NCBI GenBank assembly: GCA_039105265.1
Contig: JAPFFF010000004.1
Location: 6,801,501 to 6,865,500, forward strand
Reading direction: 5' to 3'
DNA: 64,000 bases
Origin: Tritrichomonas musculus
Taxonomy: Eukaryota > Parabasalia > Tritrichomonadida > Tritrichomonadidae
Positions 46,872 through 57,210 of the stretch are shown piece by piece; position 1 is the stretch's first letter; each line of letters opens with the position of its first letter. The position numbers were made by a program, and so were the translations under genes. A model generated the notes under the pieces. That model had not been told where the DNA came from. It saw only the letters and a list, made by a program, of their open reading frames with translations, and did no database searches.

Positions 46872-48050
46872 ATGAATATCCAAAAATACTTAGAGCAATT
46901 AAAAGAAACACAAGAAAATCTTATTGAATATATTGAAAATGAAAGTGATAAAGATGAAAATTACTTTTCTTTGCTCAGTTCATTAGAAAATCAACAAGTT
47001 TTAAGTAACAAGTATGAATTTAAATTATTTCTCCATTTGATACTAGAAATGTTTAGCAATCACAATCGAGGAACTTCAATTTATAACAAACTAGTCAGAG
47101 TTTTGTCACATCTTAAGGATAAAATTCAGCAAACATTAAAAAATCAAGAAATTTACGATTTTTTCAAAAGTAACAAATTAATAATAATAGCTCTTTTAGA
47201 TGAGAACATATTAACAATTGATGAGGAATTATTTAATGTGTTTTTTAAAGGTGACATTCGCTTATTTTTCCCAAAAATCAAGAAATTTTTAACTCAAGAA
47301 GTTTTTGAAACTATATCTGAAGGATTTCAAGACAACTATGAAACAGAAAAAAAGATTGGAGAAAATAATAATTATATATGTAAATTAATACGTCAAGATT
47401 CAATTGATGAATTCGTCAAATATGTAAATCAAACAAATTATCAGCTTTCTAGTAAAATAGAGCCTTCATTTTTTGAAACAAATTCTTTTTTGATACAAAA
47501 TCAGCCATCATTAATTGAATATTCTGCATTTTTTGGATCAATTCAAATATTTCAATATTTAAGGTTGAATAATGTTAAATTGAGTCCTTCATTGTGGCTA
47601 TATGCAATTCATGGAAACAATCCTGAGATGATTCATCTTCTTGAAAATAGTCAAGTTGAACCTGATGATAAGTCATTTCATGAATGCTTGAAAGAGGCAA
47701 TTAAATGTCATCATAATGACATCGCTCTTTATATTTTAAATAATTATTTTCAAGATGAACAAAAAGGATCCCTTTTGGTGAATCACTATGCAATTAAATA
47801 CCGAAATTTCGGGTTAATTGATGAAAATATCAATCAAAGATCTTTCATTGATTTGGTTAAATATGATTATTATACTCTTGTTAGTTTAATCCTAAATATA
47901 AAAAAAATTGACATCAATGAAACAATAAAAATTTTAACTCATAATTGTTTTGAAATAAAATTTTATTTGCTTTTTGAAATGAAATTTCAAATTAAACATT
48001 TCAATAAAATTCAAATTAATTATAAATGGTGTTCGAATTCATTTTTTTAA
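46872..48050 (+). CDS. DUF3447-type ankyrin-family protein (ankyrin part displaced)
   Basis: About 392 residues. The N-terminal 300 match the trichomonad DUF3447 domain: a helical region (YEFKLFLHLILEMF), then SLIEYSAFFGSIQIFQYLR, LWLYAIHGNNPEMIHLLE and CHHNDIALYILNN, which read like degenerate ankyrin units. In this family a run of ankyrin repeats normally follows directly. Here, after about residue 365, the frame enters A+T-rich spacer-like sequence and stops at 48050; ankyrin units appear separately downstream. The product is therefore either truncated or the gene is split. The broken paralogue lies at 26151-27194. Confidence 0.7.
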   Translation: MNIQKYLEQLKETQENLIEYIENESDKDENYFSLLSSLENQQVLSNKYEFKLFLHLILEMFSNHNRGTSIYNKLVRVLSHLKDKIQQTLKNQEIYDFFKSNKLIIIALLDENILTIDEELFNVFFKGDIRLFFPKIKKFLTQEVFETISEGFQDNYETEKKIGENNNYICKLIRQDSIDEFVKYVNQTNYQLSSKIEPSFFETNSFLIQNQPSLIEYSAFFGSIQIFQYLRLNNVKLSPSLWLYAIHGNNPEMIHLLENSQVEPDDKSFHECLKEAIKCHHNDIALYILNNYFQDEQKGSLLVNHYAIKYRNFGLIDENINQRSFIDLVKYDYYTLVSLILNIKKIDINETIKILTHNCFEIKFYLLFEMKFQIKHFNKIQINYKWCSNSFF

Positions 48051-48155
48051 CAATGAAATTACTAATTTCTCAATTAAATTGTATTTCGAAATTTGATTAT
48101 TTTCAAATAAAATTTTTAATAAAAATATTCAATGAAATTATTATTTAAATTTAGT

Positions 48156-48245
48156 CATATGGCAGCATTGCATGTGGCAGTTGAAAAGCTAAATATTGAT
48201 ATGGTAAAACTTTTATTGACATGTCAGGATCTTAAAATTAATAAT
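48156..48245 (+). pseudogene. isolated ankyrin repeat unit 1
   Basis: HMAALHVAVEKLNIDMVKLL is one ankyrin unit (consensus TPLHIAI-x-x-x-N-x-x-IVKLLL), then the frame passes into A+T-rich spacer. No start or splice signals found. Confidence 0.6.
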
Positions 48246-48349
48246 CTAATTATTTTTATTATATATTTTCAAATAAAATTCATCAAATGTATAATTTAAT
48301 ACAATTTCCCTATAAATGATTTAAATATAGTTTCAAAAAAAAATATTAA

Positions 48350-49472
48350 TTACCCTTACAAATTAACTGTCATTTTTTTTTGCGGAATAAACGTACGTAT
48401 AATTTTCATTTAAAATTTTTAAAATTTTTTTTTGAATAAACTCAATTCAAAAAAGAATTGTCATTTACAAAACATATTATTTTTAATTTATAATTAGTAA
48501 TCCTTTAGATTTTATTAGAAAGAAATATGCTTTATAAGAAAATCTTATTTTTTATGAAAAAGTGAATATAATCTAATTTTGAAAGAGTGATCGTAAATCA
48601 TAAAATTCACCCATTTTTTTATACAAGTTCCTTTGCTCAATTTCTACTTAAATCTTGCTTCTGAAACATCGAGACCAAAATATTATTACAGTTCCTAAGT
48701 GTATAGATGATCTCAATTCGTTGCTAATTCAAATTTGAAAGATTATTCTATGACGATATTTATTTTTTTCGATTCTTTTTAATTTTATGGTTTTTACTAA
48801 ACATATTCTTTATAATCATTCTCTTATTATGCTTTTTATTTGACCCTTTTTGCTTTTTTTAATATTATTCCATAAAGATTTAAAATCGCTATAATTTGAT
48901 TAATTTGTGCTTCCAATGTGCGTTTTAGATAATACTTAAGTATAATACTTAAGTATGAATCTTAATTTTATATAATAATCACTCAAAAATTTCAATTTTA
49001 GCTTTTTTTAAATAAAAAAATATAGAAAAAGTCGATGAATAATGAGATTTATATTAAAAAAATGGTATAAATAAATTTAATATTATTTATAATTATATTA
49101 TAACTATAAATATTGGGATTTAATTCGAATTTTTTATTAATAAAAAAATTGCTAACGATTAAAAAAACAAAATTCGTTATAACTTGGGCATTAAATAATA
49201 TAGGATATAATGATTTAAATCCCCAAAGATTTTATCCAAATATTTGTTAAATATAAAGAAAAACCTCATTTACATGTAAAATCAATAATAAACGGTCAAA
49301 ATTCTAATAAAAAAAAAATTATTTCAAAAAAATTCAATGGGAATAAAAAGAATTGTCAGATTTTGAGAGAGAAAGTAAAATTATTTGTGAGAAAATTTTT
49401 CAAAAATTTCTTCTTACGTTTACTCGTACGTTTATTCCGCAAAAAAAAATGACAGTTAATTTGTAAGGGTAA
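48350..49472. mobile_element. 1123-bp inverted-repeat element between ankyrin pieces
   Basis: TTACCCTTACAAATTAACTG begins the left end at 48350 and the same sequence in reverse complement ends at 49472; the inverted repeat runs about 48 bp (through GCGGAATAAACGTACG) with one length difference in a T run. TAA flanks both sides (48347-48349 and 49473-49475), a 3-bp duplication as in PIF/Harbinger elements. The interior has no gene. It splits the spacer between ankyrin units 1 and 2. Confidence 0.75.
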
Positions 49473-49707
49473 TAAAATCAAAAATCAAATAATTCAATAC
49501 AATCATCAATTAAACCATTCAATAGAATTCAAATTGCCAATACTTTAATGGCATTTAAAATAAATTTTTTAAATTCAAATCGAATTAAAACACATAATTT
49601 TATGAAATTTTGAAATTTTGGGTTTTAAATGAAATTATAAATAATATTTTTAATCAAATTATATATTGATGTATTTTAATGAAATTAAACTTTTATTTTT
49701 TCAAAAG

Positions 49708-49809
49708 ACAGTACTGAATATTGCAATTGAAATGCAAAACAGTGAAATTGTTAAATTATTATTACAATCAAATGACATTGATCCGAATAAGCCAAAAATT
49801 AAAGAATGT
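49708..49809 (+). pseudogene. isolated ankyrin repeat unit 2
   Basis: TVLNIAIEMQNSEIVKLLLQ followed by SNDIDPNKPKIKEC is a complete ankyrin unit with its loop. It is preceded by AAAAGACAG and followed by GTAATTTTC, which could be read as splice sites, but neither matches the known trichomonad intron motifs. Confidence 0.6.
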
Positions 49810-50329
49810 GTAATTTTCATATAATTTAAGAGAAAAAATGATTTATGTAATTTAAAAAGTTTGAATATTTCATTATATTCATAAATTCAATTTTTACAAA
49901 ATTTAAATCATTATTTTCACAAAATTACATAACACAAAGTTAAATAGAATTTTAACAAAAAAATTCTAATGAAATTGCAAATATCATATTTTTATTTCAT
50001 TTGCCTTTGAAGTTTTTAATGACATTTAAAATCAAATTATTAAATGAAATTTGATAATTGAGGTTTTAAACTCTGATGATATTTTTCAAAAATTTAATAT
50101 TCATGTAATTTTAAATTTAATCAGCTTAAAGAATTATATTACATATATTCTAATGGAATTAATATTTTGCTTTTAAATTTTATTTCAAAACATAATTCAA
50201 TGTAATTCAAACCTTAATAATTCAATAGAATTTTGAAAAATTATTTTAAATACTATTTAAAAATTGAATTTTTTTAATCAAATTAAAGAACAGTTTTTTC
50301 ATGATATTTTTTTAAAAAAATTAAACCAA

Positions 50330-50412
50330 ATACCATTAGAGATAGCAATTGATATGAAAAATATTGATATCATTCAACCTTTATTAGATCATAAGGAGAT
50401 AAATATTAATAT
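50330..50412 (+). pseudogene. isolated ankyrin repeat unit 3
   Basis: IPLEIAIDMKNIDIIQPLLD followed by HKEININ is one ankyrin unit, with spacer on both sides. Confidence 0.6.
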
Positions 50413-51027
50413 ATTCATTAATGAAATTACAATTTACTAATTTGAATAGAATTTACTATTAGATATTTAAATACAATTCAAAAACAACAATTACAATATA
50501 ATTTCATTTATTTTTTAGAATTACATTCATTATCAATTTAATTTATTACATTTAAAATTTGTAATTTAAATAAAAGAGTCAAATATTGTTATTTTTTTTA
50601 AAATTAAAAATATGATATTTTCATTACATTCAAAAAACTGTATTATCAATAAAATTCTAACAAAATTTATTTATTTGCTTTTCATTTAAATTAGATGTTA
50701 AAATGAAATTTCAAATCTGTTTTATGATGAAATTTCAAATCTTTTTTATGATGAAATTTCAAATCTTTTTTGAAATGATATTTCACATCACTTTTTTAAT
50801 GAAATTTTGATGAAAAATTTTTAATTATATTTCTAAAAAAATCATTAAATGACATTTCGATGAACAATTATTAATTATATTTCAAAAAATTCATTAAATG
50901 ACATTTTGATGAACAATTATTAATTATATTTCAAAAAAATTCATTAAATGAAATTTCAATGATAAATAATTAATTATATTTGAAATTGCAAATTGAATAA
51001 AATTTTAAACAAATATTTAATTTTAAA

Positions 51028-51270
51028 ACAGCTTTGCATGTTGCCGTTAAAAGTAAGAATTTAAAAATCATTCAATTATTACTATTAAAAGAAGGCATTG
51101 ATGTTAATTTAAAAGATGAAATACATATTAAAAAATACAAATCAAGTTTTTTCTCTATTTCTAATGGTTTTTTATTTGTTTGTTTTTGGAACAAACCAAT
51201 TGACTGCACGGACAATAAAGAAATTAAACAATTATTTGAAAATCTATCCGATCACTCTTCCTCTTATTAG
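51028..51270 (+). pseudogene. terminal ankyrin piece of the split gene
   Basis: TALHVAVKSKNLKIIQLLLL and KEGIDVNLKDE form an ankyrin unit; after an unusual 24-residue Phe/Ser-rich insert the frame ends NKPIDCTDNKEIKQLFE and a stop. The last part matches the usual C-terminal end of this protein family (K-x-P-x-D-x-A-x-N-x-E-I-x-x-L). So the 3' end of the gene is recognisable about 3 kb from its first stop. Confidence 0.6.
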
Positions 51271-51549
51271 TAACAAATAAATAAAATTTAAATGATTTTT
51301 TATTTATTAATTTATTTTATTTTGATATATAGAAAAAATAAAAATAACAATCATAAAAGGTTATCAATACAACCAATCTGCATATTCTTAAAAAAGCAAA
51401 AGTTCTCTTTCAGCTTCTATATGCTATTTTGCACTACCAAATGTGTAAACAATGCCAGCATGAACTTTTTGAGAGGTTTCGCTTCCATTGCCTAGTGTGA
51501 TCGTTTCATCTCAATTTTTCAGAAATATTTCAAAAGGAGCAATGCAATA

Positions 51550-51935
51550 TTAATTTTCTGCTTCATTGTGTATCTTGATGTAAACGGTTGCCTCTTCTGA
51601 TGGGAGAATATAAGTTTTCACCATTGAAACAAGGTGAATTGTCTTTTGTATTCTATTCATAATAATATTATTTGTCGGGTGAACTTTTTGAGAGGTTTTA
51701 ATAATTGATATAATTTTGTTTATATCAATGACATATGACTTGCTATCTTTTACGTCAATGAATGTAAGTGGAACTGGCACCAATATTTGGATATATTTTG
51801 GATCATACAAGGGCCAGGCTGTTACTAAAACTTGAGGAATAAGATCAATTAATAAGCATGTTGCAATAACGTAACTACTGTGATGTACAAAGCCTTCTGT
51901 ACCATAAACTGTATCAATTAAACATGTTCTGTAGT
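51550..51935 (-). pseudogene. unassigned open frame without start codon
   Basis: A frame of about 125 codons is open on the minus strand (phrases GTEGFVHHSSYVIATC, LYDPKYIQILVPVPLTF, MVKTYILPSEEATVYIKI) but has no ATG at its beginning; the internal ATG-like start near 51810 would drop the first third. Downstream on the same strand, near 51465-51500, SETSQKVHAGIVYTF echoes the phrase KTSQKVH of the main frame. It looks like a fragment of a beta-rich protein gene. Family not recognised. Confidence 0.4.
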
Positions 51936-52003
51936 TTTATTGATTAATATTTCCGATTGATTTAATTAAAAAAAATTTTTTTAAAAAAAAGCAATTATTT
52001 ACT

Positions 52004-52477
52004 TTATTTTTTGGTAGCTATAGCAACTGCTTTTGAAAGAGTATCTTTCAAAGTCTCGCATGGTTGTTCGTTTACATCTCTTGTATAGATATAGTCTAAA
52101 TATTTGCATTTTGGTGCATTTTTAGGTCGACCATATGCGACATTTCCTTTCTTATAGTATATCCCAAACTCTACATTAGTAGTAAAGGCTGGCATGTGCT
52201 TAATTTCTCTTGGGATCCAAAATACAATTGCACGACAAGAATTTAATCTAGATTGCTCCCATTCAACGATCTCTTCAAAAGGGAGAACTTCAGCTCCTTG
52301 AACTCTAGTTTTTGATTCGGGAATATAAACAGCTCCGTCATAATTCAATTCTTGCAATATTTTTATTGCTTCATCTCTCCAGCTTTGAACTCCTTTTTCT
52401 CTAGGTGTAGGGCCTGCTAAAAACATAGATGGTTTTTCCATTTCAATAAAATTATCTTCATAAAAACAAACTTTCAT
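52004..52477 (-). CDS. nucleoside 2-deoxyribosyltransferase-like protein
   Basis: This 157-residue protein has the layout of the Nuc_deoxyrib_tr_3 family. It has a first strand and phosphate-type loop FLAGPTP (19-25), SWRDEAIKIL helix (32-41), the strand AIVFWIPR (83-90) and TTNVEFGIYY (99-108), in which Glu103 is the likely nucleophile. Such enzymes transfer or release the deoxyribose of nucleosides and are mostly bacterial, so lateral transfer is likely. Trichomonads depend on purine and pyrimidine salvage, where such an activity would fit. Length is normal, no residue is obviously missing, and an Inr-like TCATTC lies just upstream of the ATG. Confidence 0.8.
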   Translation of the reverse strand: MKVCFYEDNFIEMEKPSMFLAGPTPREKGVQSWRDEAIKILQELNYDGAVYIPESKTRVQGAEVLPFEEIVEWEQSRLNSCRAIVFWIPREIKHMPAFTTNVEFGIYYKKGNVAYGRPKNAPKCKYLDYIYTRDVNEQPCETLKDTLSKAVAIATKK

Positions 52478-52479
52478 TT

Positions 52480-52485
52480 GAATGA
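52480..52485 (-). promoter_or_regulatory. putative Inr element of the deoxyribosyltransferase-like gene
   Basis: On the minus strand TCATTC ends two bases before the ATG at 52477, consistent with a very short trichomonad 5' leader. Confidence 0.45.
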
Positions 52486-52704
52486 TTTTTTTTGATAAGA
52501 TAAATGGTCCCTTAAAATTGAAAATTTTTAAATACTTTCTCAGAATATTTGATATAAAAAAAACTTAATTTTATATGAATGAAAAATCGCTTACCATTTG
52601 AAAATCATTTAAATCGATTCAAAAATAGTGGTTTAATTCAAAATAACTTTAAAAAAGTAAAAATATTTATATTTATATTTTTTTTCAATTTTCAATTTTA
52701 TTTT

Positions 52705-54714
52705 TCAAATTTTAATTTTGTACATTATTTCAATGTAGTCGAACACATTTTCCATTGATTTTGGAATGACTGAAGTAATTTGCTGTTTTACGTCTGGATG
52801 ATTCTTTAAGAATATTTGTAAATCATTTACGAATTTAGTTCTTTCAGGTAATTCCTCCATTGAATAATTGTCATCAGACCTAATAAAATACTCAATTAAA
52901 CCAAAAACAGTCTGACAAATTTTTTCTATTTGAATTGAGCTCAAATCCAAATTGAAAACAGCATTTGAAACAGCCTTAAAAGCATGATCTTTATGATTAC
53001 AATCTTTAACTGATAAAGAAATCAGCACTTCGACTTGTTTATCAGTTAAAGATTTCACACCATTTGAATTAGCAAGCATAACAACAATGGTTGGATCCAA
53101 TTGATCGAATTCGTAACTCGGAATGAATTCTTTCAAATAGAGAGGCGCGTAATAAGACTTCTTAAGTTGTTCTTTATATTCATCAACCAATTCTGGATAA
53201 TCAGTCAACATTCTTCTGATTAAGAGGACAGCATCAGCAGAATTATTCACTGGATTATTCATGAAATACTTGTTATTCAGCTCGAACATTGCATCGTCTT
53301 TTGTGAGGTGAACGTTGCACAATTTCACAAGTTTTGAAAAGCTTTCCAATCCTCCATAACGAACGTATTTACTAATGTCGCGTGAAACATCAACAGCATC
53401 GCCAAGAATTGCAATCGCTTCATACAGAATTGAAAACGGATCATAATCGTGAGGATCATTAAGTAACCGATTCTTTAAATCAGGAATCGACTTACAATCG
53501 TAATAATCATGGAACAAATAGACAAACTTGGCAACACTCATTTTATTCAAAAATTCTTTCATCAGTTCTTCATCGATTCCGTTATAAAGCTTAATTGACG
53601 TGACCAAATCAGGAGCTGGTTCATACTCATTCAATCGATGCCACGGAATCATTGACTTATGGATTTTGTCATGGAAAAGAACAACATAAACCCAAGGACA
53701 ATAAGACTTCTCAAACACTCTCTCAAAAACTTCAGGATCATAATCAAATGAAAATGCACTCAAGACGCTTTCGTCCGCTTCAGATAAAAACTTGGCATAT
53801 TTGTCGGGATGCATTTCACGCGCCTTATTCAAATAAACACGGAATTCAGTGTAAAGAGGCGGATTTGAGTATCCGCGTTGTTCTCCATCAACAACACAGA
53901 AATGATCGGTGAGTATTTTGACACTTTCTTCGAAATTTACATCAAACGGAGTGTAAATGCCATACTTTAAAAGCATAATAAATGTGGAGGTTGACAATGC
54001 TTTTGTGAAAACTTGCTTATTTGATATGATTTCGTTATGATAACGAATAAAAATTAATGGTAAGCATGTAAAGAAGCAGTATTGGAGCGCTCCGATGTAC
54101 TTAGCAATGATTTCAATTGGGAATTTTTCCTTATATGTAGCTAAAGCTTGATTAAAGCCGTTTGGAAGTGTCCTTATGTCTTTAATAAGACCTTCAAAAG
54201 CTGGTATTGTAATAGAAAGCGGCGCATTTATAGAAAAATAAATTAAAATATAATGGGATGTTGGCGGATTATCGTTAATGATTGAAAGAAGTTCCGGCCA
54301 TGCTGGATTGAGATTGTATAAATATATGATAAATTTGGATACACTTGGATAGCCCAAATTCACCATCATTGGATACCCAAGACCAAATCTTGCTTCCGTT
54401 TCAATGTTTGAGTGAAAATTAAGATTATCAAGTAAATAAAGAGGTAAATAATCATTTCGTGTTTGAAGAATGTAGTCATTAATCTTCTTACTTTCTAGAA
54501 TTTGAACCATAGTATATAATGAAATGCATCGGATGGCATTATTTTCTTTTGAATTCATCACTGTATCGAAGGCTGCTCTAAAATCTTTGGGATCGGCTTT
54601 TTGAATTATATTTTCGGTACATTTTGCATGCTCTTTGTAATATGATGGATTTGAATCAACTAGTTGGTATAAAATTTCTAGTTTTCCATTTGGATGTGGA
54701 TCTCCAAATAGCAT
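52705..54714 (-). CDS. unassigned large alpha-helical protein, 669 residues
   Basis: No domain recognised. The sequence is a succession of amphipathic helices with no signal peptide, no long hydrophobic segment and no low-complexity region; the style suggests an alpha-solenoid (ARM/HEAT-like). Codon use and openness of 2 kb show that it is a real gene. Local phrases include AIRCISLYTMVQILESKKIN and SADAVLLIRRMLTDYPELVD. The start at 54714 is the first ATG after an in-frame stop. It is followed by 363 bases of A+T-rich spacer upstream and lies in the same direction as its neighbours on both sides. Confidence 0.75.
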   Translation of the reverse strand: MLFGDPHPNGKLEILYQLVDSNPSYYKEHAKCTENIIQKADPKDFRAAFDTVMNSKENNAIRCISLYTMVQILESKKINDYILQTRNDYLPLYLLDNLNFHSNIETEARFGLGYPMMVNLGYPSVSKFIIYLYNLNPAWPELLSIINDNPPTSHYILIYFSINAPLSITIPAFEGLIKDIRTLPNGFNQALATYKEKFPIEIIAKYIGALQYCFFTCLPLIFIRYHNEIISNKQVFTKALSTSTFIMLLKYGIYTPFDVNFEESVKILTDHFCVVDGEQRGYSNPPLYTEFRVYLNKAREMHPDKYAKFLSEADESVLSAFSFDYDPEVFERVFEKSYCPWVYVVLFHDKIHKSMIPWHRLNEYEPAPDLVTSIKLYNGIDEELMKEFLNKMSVAKFVYLFHDYYDCKSIPDLKNRLLNDPHDYDPFSILYEAIAILGDAVDVSRDISKYVRYGGLESFSKLVKLCNVHLTKDDAMFELNNKYFMNNPVNNSADAVLLIRRMLTDYPELVDEYKEQLKKSYYAPLYLKEFIPSYEFDQLDPTIVVMLANSNGVKSLTDKQVEVLISLSVKDCNHKDHAFKAVSNAVFNLDLSSIQIEKICQTVFGLIEYFIRSDDNYSMEELPERTKFVNDLQIFLKNHPDVKQQITSVIPKSMENVFDYIEIMYKIKI

Positions 54715-55077
54715 TTAATAAATTTTGAGAAGCAATTTTAAACGTTCTTGCTTTTTGATATCTATTTATTGCATTCAAATAAAATAATTTTTTAAATATT
54801 ATTATTATTATAATTATTTTATCTCCTTTTATAACTTTAAAAATAATTAAAAAAGAAATAAACTAGGTTTTTATCAGGAAAGCATTGATATTTTTAATTA
54901 ACGTTTTCATCTTGAAAAGAGAGCATGGTTAACAAAAAAATCCTTAAATTTTATTAACCAATTATTTGTCCAACAATTTATCATAAACAAAATAAAAAAA
55001 AAAGAGCTTCACTGTACAATGAAAGTTAGAATAAAACTATAGATTATTTCAACTTTAATATAAATATATTCATAAAA

Positions 55078-57210
55078 CTAAATCAATAAGAATGACTTGA
55101 TTTGATTGATATCGTTTTCAATTCCATCAACAAGCCCAAAATCATTGGTTTTAATCTTTTCGGCAATTGACTCAAACGATGGTCGATCATCAATATTAGT
55201 GCTTAAGCAACTTGTTATCAATTCTTTAGCGAGATCATTAATTCCATCAAGTGCTGGTTGCTGTTCTGGTGACAAATCAGGGCACTGGCCGCCTGTCAGG
55301 ATGAAATAGACGATGATCCCGAATGAATAAACGTCGACCTTTTCATTCAAATTTTCGCCATTATTCAAAATTTCAGGAGCGACGAATTTGATAGTTTCAT
55401 CGTCTTCTTTCATCTGGTTCTTCTGTTCTTCCAGGTCGACGAAACGGCTGACGTTGAAAATGTCAACTTTAACGTGCTTTTGCTCATCGACAAGAATGTT
55501 TTCTGGCTTCAAATCTTTATGGATGAAACTTTTTGAATGCAGCTCTTTCAAAGCGAGAGCAATCTCATAAATTGAAGTGACCTTCTCAACTTTTGTGAGA
55601 TCTTTGACGGTTTCTTTCAAATTACTCGAACATAATTCAATAAGAATTGAGGGATCTTTATCGTCGCCACCTTTGAAAATCCCAAAGGATTGGACAAGGT
55701 TCGGATGATGGAGACCGTTTAATTTTTGGAATTCATCAAGAATTTGAGGCAAGTTTTGAGGGCTTTGAATTGCTTTCAAAGCAAACCGTTGATCACGTGA
55801 AACTTCGAAAACAGTTGACTTCAAACCGTTTCCTATCAATTTCACTTGCTTTAATTGGTCTATATCTTCTCTATTCAAATTTTCTGAAGATTCGTTATTT
55901 CCATTCAATTGGAGATCAAAAATTTTCTTTCGAAGAGAAAGATTCTCATTCTGAAGCTGCTCCACTTTTTGTCTAAGCAGTGTGTTTTCATCAACGCTAT
56001 CGTTGATATCATCGGTGCTTTTTGTATGACTGTGAGCTTCTTGTTCAATTCCACCTTCAATTTCACCTTTGGTGATCGTCTTGTTTGGCATTTTTTCAGG
56101 GATACAGTTGCTGAAGAAGATAGAAACAAGGCCGCCTGCGATGCAGAAGGAAGCGCCAGAAGAGACCAATGTTTCAACCGGTGTGTAGTAGACCTTGTCA
56201 ACGCTGGTTAGGATGCCGCTGGCTGGAATTTGACCATAATTATTTGACCCACAAGCGAGCACTTTTCCGTCCGTTGTCAGAAACAGCGAGTGGTTGTTGC
56301 CTGCGTAAGCTTCCTTTATCTTGTAGTTCTCGAGAGGTTGAACAGGCAAAAACTCGTCGGTTTGTTTGACATTTTCACCAATTCCAAGGCGACCGTTTGA
56401 ATTTGAGCCAAGTGCAAAAACCGTTCCGTTTCTATCGGTCGCAAAGCAGTGGTTTCTTGTTCCTGAAATGTGGACTATTTCTGAATTGTGAGGTGAAATG
56501 TCTTCAAATAAGGTGAGGTCACTTGTACCTGAAGATGAAGAACGATAGACATGACCGTTAGAACTGAGAACGATAATAAAAGTGTCACAACAGGCAACTG
56601 ATATTGCTTTTTCGCCGTCGGGTAGCCCTATGGACTCAATTAAGGACTCAGGATAGGTTGAGGTTGATTCTGGGACAAAAATAATGGAGCCATCTGCGTC
56701 GATTGCTGCTGCATTTGAATATCCTCCATATAATGATACTGGTATTGCATGCTTGATATTTAAAAACGTTGGATATGGATCTTGAGTTCCTTTATATGAG
56801 TAGGCAAGTTTGGTCTTACCAAGAATTTCGGGATTTGTAAGGAGATATAACGTATAGGAATATCCACAAACAACTGAAATGGGAATCCAAGTAACATCAT
56901 TGCTATCTTTGATTTCAAATTGTGTAAATTCACGTAATATTTCTTTGGGCAATGATCCGCTGATTTGTCCTTCAGTATTATCACCAATTGCTTCAATGAC
57001 ACCGCTTTTTGATATGAATACTGCGTGATCAGTGTAAATTGAATACGATAAAAATGAAGAAACATCTTGACGAGATTTAACAAGTGGGCTTATAATGGGG
57101 ATATCACCAATTGACATTTTATTTGATTTTTCACCAAGTTGGGAGTTTTGATTTAACCCACAAACTTCATATGTTACCTGAATATTTTTAAAGAGCCTTC
57201 GGAAAAACAT
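55078..57210 (-). CDS. RCC1-repeat protein with C-terminal kinase-like domain (probable pseudokinase)
   Basis: About 710 residues. The N-terminal part (about 10-370) holds RCC1 beta-propeller repeats (VCGLNQNSQLGE, AIGDNTEGQIS, ALGSNSNGRLGIGE, ACGSNNYGQI). A short coiled coil follows (about 420-445, LLRQKVEQLQNENLSLRKKI). The kinase-like domain (about 465-700) has an altered Gly loop (GNGLKSTV), the ALK lysine, a catalytic loop HKDLKPEN (564-571), but IFN (584-586) instead of DFG, and APE intact. Loss of the DFG Asp suggests weak or no catalysis. RCC1 plus kinase recalls Nek8/Nek9. The ATG at 57210 is preferred to the TTG at 57258 because TCACTT lies directly before it. Confidence 0.88.
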   Translation of the reverse strand: MFFRRLFKNIQVTYEVCGLNQNSQLGEKSNKMSIGDIPIISPLVKSRQDVSSFLSYSIYTDHAVFISKSGVIEAIGDNTEGQISGSLPKEILREFTQFEIKDSNDVTWIPISVVCGYSYTLYLLTNPEILGKTKLAYSYKGTQDPYPTFLNIKHAIPVSLYGGYSNAAAIDADGSIIFVPESTSTYPESLIESIGLPDGEKAISVACCDTFIIVLSSNGHVYRSSSSGTSDLTLFEDISPHNSEIVHISGTRNHCFATDRNGTVFALGSNSNGRLGIGENVKQTDEFLPVQPLENYKIKEAYAGNNHSLFLTTDGKVLACGSNNYGQIPASGILTSVDKVYYTPVETLVSSGASFCIAGGLVSIFFSNCIPEKMPNKTITKGEIEGGIEQEAHSHTKSTDDINDSVDENTLLRQKVEQLQNENLSLRKKIFDLQLNGNNESSENLNREDIDQLKQVKLIGNGLKSTVFEVSRDQRFALKAIQSPQNLPQILDEFQKLNGLHHPNLVQSFGIFKGGDDKDPSILIELCSSNLKETVKDLTKVEKVTSIYEIALALKELHSKSFIHKDLKPENILVDEQKHVKVDIFNVSRFVDLEEQKNQMKEDDETIKFVAPEILNNGENLNEKVDVYSFGIIVYFILTGGQCPDLSPEQQPALDGINDLAKELITSCLSTNIDDRPSFESIAEKIKTNDFGLVDGIENDINQIKSFLLI

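Noticed and set aside
48051-51027. canonical introns between the ankyrin units
   Set aside because: I found no GTATGT-like 5' sites and none of the ACTAACACACAG-type 3' motif known from T. vaginalis. AG-ending sequences before units 1, 2 and 4 are not enough.
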